Source of the DNA: Sacculina carcini
Taxonomy: Eukaryota > Arthropoda > Thecostraca > Sacculinidae
Assembly (NCBI GenBank): GCA_916048095.2
Contig: OU696588.1
Span: 4,447,501-4,511,500 of the forward strand
Length of the DNA: 64,000 bases
Direction: 5' to 3'
Shown: one piece after another, positions 61,086 to 64,000 of the stretch
Numbering within the stretch: position 1 is the stretch's first letter
How the letters are laid out: each line of letters begins with the position of its first letter
Position numbers and translations under genes: made by a program
The notes under the pieces: generated by a model
Seen by the model: only the letters and a program-made list of their open reading frames with translations
The model's database searches: none
Told to the model about the DNA's origin: nothing

Positions 61086-61480
61086 ACATGTATTTGATAC
61101 ATGCTTGGCTGGCTTCCTGCTCTTGCACGGATTCGATTCTAAATTTGCTGTTTGACATTCAAATTGATTCATTCTCCATCTTCACCATTGTATTTTCGTT
61201 TTCTTCTCATATCCAGCGTTCGCTCCGATAGTCGCCATCGTAAGCCTTTAGTTAGTCCTCCCGCTATCAATTTATCTCCCTGGTCATCCAAATATTTTAC
61301 ATTTCATGCTCCTCGTATATAACTCGCTTCCCTCACACATCCTTGAACAAACGTCTATCAAGTCTTGCTATGTCGCCTTGCACAAAAACCCACTTGAATC
61401 TGCTTGATCTAACCTACCCAGTAATCTGTTTCGGTTATCTTCAAACTCTTTTTCCTCATTGTGAATTACTGTGTTTGGTT
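61086..61480 (+). mobile_element. L2-type LINE C-terminal fragment
   Basis: LGWLPALARIRF-like, then SDSRHRKPLVSPPAI and FHAPRIYNSLPSHILEQTS are L2 C-terminal blocks. It lies within the LINE at 59976-62545, after an (AAC)n run at 61062-61087. Confidence 0.65.
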
Positions 61481-61699
61481 GGTTGACTCACTTCGGTCTG
61501 GTAAATTGTCTGGTCAGGAGAATTCCTGCTACTGGTACTGTGTAACCGAGTACAACCAGTCTCATAGTCGAGTGGTAGGCGACTAAAGCTGCTCCCCCAC
61601 TGGTTCCCACCAGTGAGGAGGGTGGCTAGACACCCAGCAGGACTAAAAATAAAACCTGTCCGAGGGTGGAAGAGCTACTCGCTAGACAACGGCTATCTA

Positions 61700-62290
61700 G
61701 CATTTCTTTTTATTCTTTTATATGCTATGCATTTTCATTATCTTTTGAATTTTCGATTGACGATTAAAGGATAAAGGAGAGGGAGAAGGTTGAATGCTGG
61801 AATGCAAAACGGCGATTTTCTCAGCAAAGAAATTAGCAAAATCAGAGGCGGTGATTGAGCATGATGGCTGATGAGCTCGACCAGAAATAGCTTTCAGGGT
61901 GGACCAGCGCGAGCGAGAAGATGCACGGTGCTCACTCAGCTTGGAAAGATAGAAATTCGATTTGGAAGAAGTAACCGCAGAAAGAAATAAGTCTCGGGCT
62001 GTGCGAAAATAATTCCAAGATGAACAAGAGCGAAATCGACGCCAAGAGCGCTCAAGAGATCGACATTCAGACTGCAAGTGCCAAAGTTGAACAGACCACC
62101 AAGGAGGAGGGGGGGGGGGTGCTGAAACGGTGAGTACGTTGGCACAATGGAAAAATTGCATCACTAATATGAGAAAGAGCTTCAGATAAGAAATCAGGGA
62201 GAACTAGCGGAGGGAGATGAACATAGTTTGAGAGACAGAATATTGAGTTGACCAAAAAGTGAAATTAAGAGGGATAAAAAGACCACATAT
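61700..62290 (-). mobile_element. L2-type LINE linker fragment, inverted
   Basis: The minus frame 61718-62164 reads PPPWWSVQLWHLQSECRSLE and then FRTARDLFLSAV, the linker before RT, as in 1790-2100. It faces the fragment at 61086-61480 head to head. A C-rich run (62107-62118) codes for prolines. Confidence 0.65.
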
Positions 62291-62299
62291 TGCCTCTCG

Positions 62300-62545
62300 C
62301 AAAAATGGATAAATTATACACGGGGTTGTTCATGTACAGAGCGTACAAAATATGTTTCCTGAAAAATTGCAAAAACTGTTTCATATTAACCCAAGAAATC
62401 CGTATAAATTTAGACAATTTTTCCTCGCACACGAAATAGACAATTCAGTTTGAGTATTGATGGATATAAACTCTGGAATGAAATCGATAAAAATCAAAAG
62501 CATTGCATAAACATGAAGTCATTCAAAAAACAGTTCATGGCGTAA
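62300..62545 (+). pseudogene. LINE RT C-terminus, continuation of 59976-61070
   Basis: KLYTGLFMYRAYK, then MFPEKLQKLFHINPRNPY and DGYKLWNEIDKN with MKSFKKQFMA and a stop (about 62545). These are the C-terminal blocks missing from 59976-61070. Confidence 0.7.
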
Positions 62546-63290
62546 TTAAAGAAGGAATGTAGGCCGTTAATCACGATTTTGTCAGTGTGAGCTGTGAGCT
62601 ATGTTGAATGCTGAGAGCGAGTGTGAGCAAGTTGTTACGAAACTGTTGAGAGGTGATCACACATCTCTTTTATCGAAGATTTGTTTGTATTCTGCTGTGA
62701 TGTTGCTTTGTATTGAATGTTCATGAGTAAACTGTATGAGTTATCGTGTCTTTCAGAACAGTCGGTGTATAAAATATTGTAAAGTGTATATTGTACGACT
62801 GTGGAGACTCAGAACAAGCCCAAGGGCTTCGAGTTCCCGGCCTTATGTGTATATACGATGTTGACTATATTTTTGTGTCTTGTGGAAAATACATGAAATG
62901 AAATGAAAATGAAATATATGTGTGAAATGGCATAGATCAACTCCATTATCACTTTTCTCAAATCCATTAACACTTTTCACAAATCAAATTGCAAATGGTG
63001 TAGTCAAGCGCCAGTGCAATACAGAAGCAAATACGAGTAACGCTCGTAGAAGCAATATAGCCTGCTATTGACTAATCAGAACTAATGTATGTATGAACGC
63101 CAAGTATTATTTACCATACTGTATCTTGCCAAATAAATACAATTTTATTGTATTCAATACAAGTGATTGTATTCAACACTGGAGCCGAATGTTTCTCAGA
63201 AAACTCGTATATATACAGCCATAATCCCACACACACACACACAAAAAGTTTAAAGATACAAAAAGTTTAATAAAATACAAAAAAGTTTTG
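62546..63290. other. No gene recognised
   Basis: Mixed sequence, probably the LINE 3' UTR (an ATGAAATGAAATGAAA-type tail at about 62893-62915) and then intron. A short CA run lies at 63231-63242. Confidence 0.4.
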
Positions 63291-63297
63291 AATTTCT

Positions 63298-63600
63298 GTG
63301 CCAGAATATTGTCCATTCACAAAAAAATCAGAACACATATCAGAAGTGTACCAACAACTGGGCATGCCAGCTATCAATGATCTTGTCACCAAGAATCGAA
63401 GACCACTTATGAACTCCATATTACTTACATCATCCATCCATCCAGAGCCATCCATAATATTTGAAGCCTACATCGAAGTGAAAAAAACAATCAACACACG
63501 CAAAGGAGATATAATTTATCCTTCAATCAGAACTGAGGCTGGAAGAAAGTGGCTAAATTATGATGCTGCTAGATTCATGTATGGTGTATTTTCTTCCTAG
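63298..63600 (+). CDS. Unassigned 100-codon open frame
   Basis: A plus frame from GTG to TAG reads PEYCPFTKKSEHISEVYQQL and later GRKWLNYDAARFMYGVF. It is not repetitive and looks like protein, but I see no convincing splice sites. Its style resembles transposon-derived C-terminal regions more than a host exon. It lies in the expected Kelch intron on the opposite strand. Confidence 0.3.
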   Translation: MPEYCPFTKKSEHISEVYQQLGMPAINDLVTKNRRPLMNSILLTSSIHPEPSIIFEAYIEVKKTINTRKGDIIYPSIRTEAGRKWLNYDAARFMYGVFSS

Positions 63601-63730
63601 TATGTGCTTATGTTTGTGTGTGTGTGTGTGAGCGTGTGTATGTCTGCAAGTGTCATTTGATGACATATATACATACCGTGTAAGTATGCATATATGGGCA
63701 ATTATTTGTCAGTGAGAGTGCGAATATATG

Positions 63731-63818
<88 letters not shown>

Positions 63819-64000
63819 TGTGTATATATATACATTGATTGATTGAAATTGTACTGAAAAGCCACCTTATTGGAGTACAATAAAGCAATTTACTGTACTT
63901 TACACACACACACACCCACACACTAGTGCAGAACGAGGCGAGAAGTTAAAGTGTGGCTCAATATCAATCAAGTTGAGACTATAACCAGCATTGCTCAGCA
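63601..64000. repeat. (TA)n microsatellite 63736-63811 and flanks
   Basis: A TA run of about 76 bp and a short CA run (63902-63919). Nothing else is recognised up to the window end. Confidence 0.9.

Overview
This 64 kb window is animal nuclear DNA, most likely from an invertebrate. It is AT-rich, dense in microsatellites, and full of non-LTR retrotransposons, hAT-type and piggyBac DNA transposons, a Ty3/gypsy element, Penelope-like fragments and tRNA-derived SINE pieces. Short coding exons with GT/AG borders lie far apart between them. Nothing bacterial, no CRISPR array and no rRNA gene is present. I cannot name the species.

Two host genes can be supported, both on the minus strand. The first, at the left end, has three exon-like blocks (11433-12259, 5470-5653, 718-843) whose reading phases fit together. 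They encode a Ser-rich, Cys-containing N-terminal part, an RVxF-like motif and a coiled coil that continues past the window start. A weaker exon candidate (18077-18220) lies upstream. The second gene is Kelch-like (KLHL2/KLHL3 type): one exon (57725-57865) and the last coding exon (41366-41601) each encode a Kelch blade and join in phase across an intron of about 16.1 kb. Its earlier exons lie beyond the right edge.

Repeats fill the rest. 1.5-5.2 kb: an L2/CR1-type LINE with an open reverse-transcriptase frame, flanked by (TG)n arrays, one of them 1014 bp with no interruption seen. 7.1-8.9 kb: a decayed relative. 9.7-18.1 kb: several hAT-like elements with 8-bp target duplications, some nested. 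18.3-25.9 kb: a broken Ty3/gypsy element with both LTRs, holding two non-LTR insertions. 26.4-29.1 kb: a hAT-like element (called X here) split by a second copy of LINE A. 29.3-32 kb: irregular tandem arrays. 32.9-36.7 kb: Penelope-like pieces with a hammerhead-like motif, an L2 tail and a hAT element. 37-40.4 kb: tandem repeats and hairpins.

The Kelch intron (41.6-57.7 kb) holds Penelope-like, SINE and LINE fragments, two copies of X, an 88-copy 13-bp minisatellite, and a nearly complete APE-endonuclease LINE. That LINE is interrupted by a piggyBac element, which itself contains a MITE. 58-62.6 kb: a frameshifted LINE split by L2 fragments. In the genes' sense direction, two intronic minisatellites resemble splice signals (GTGAGT and TACTAAC). 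The 3' hairpin of the L2-type elements shows compensatory changes between copies.
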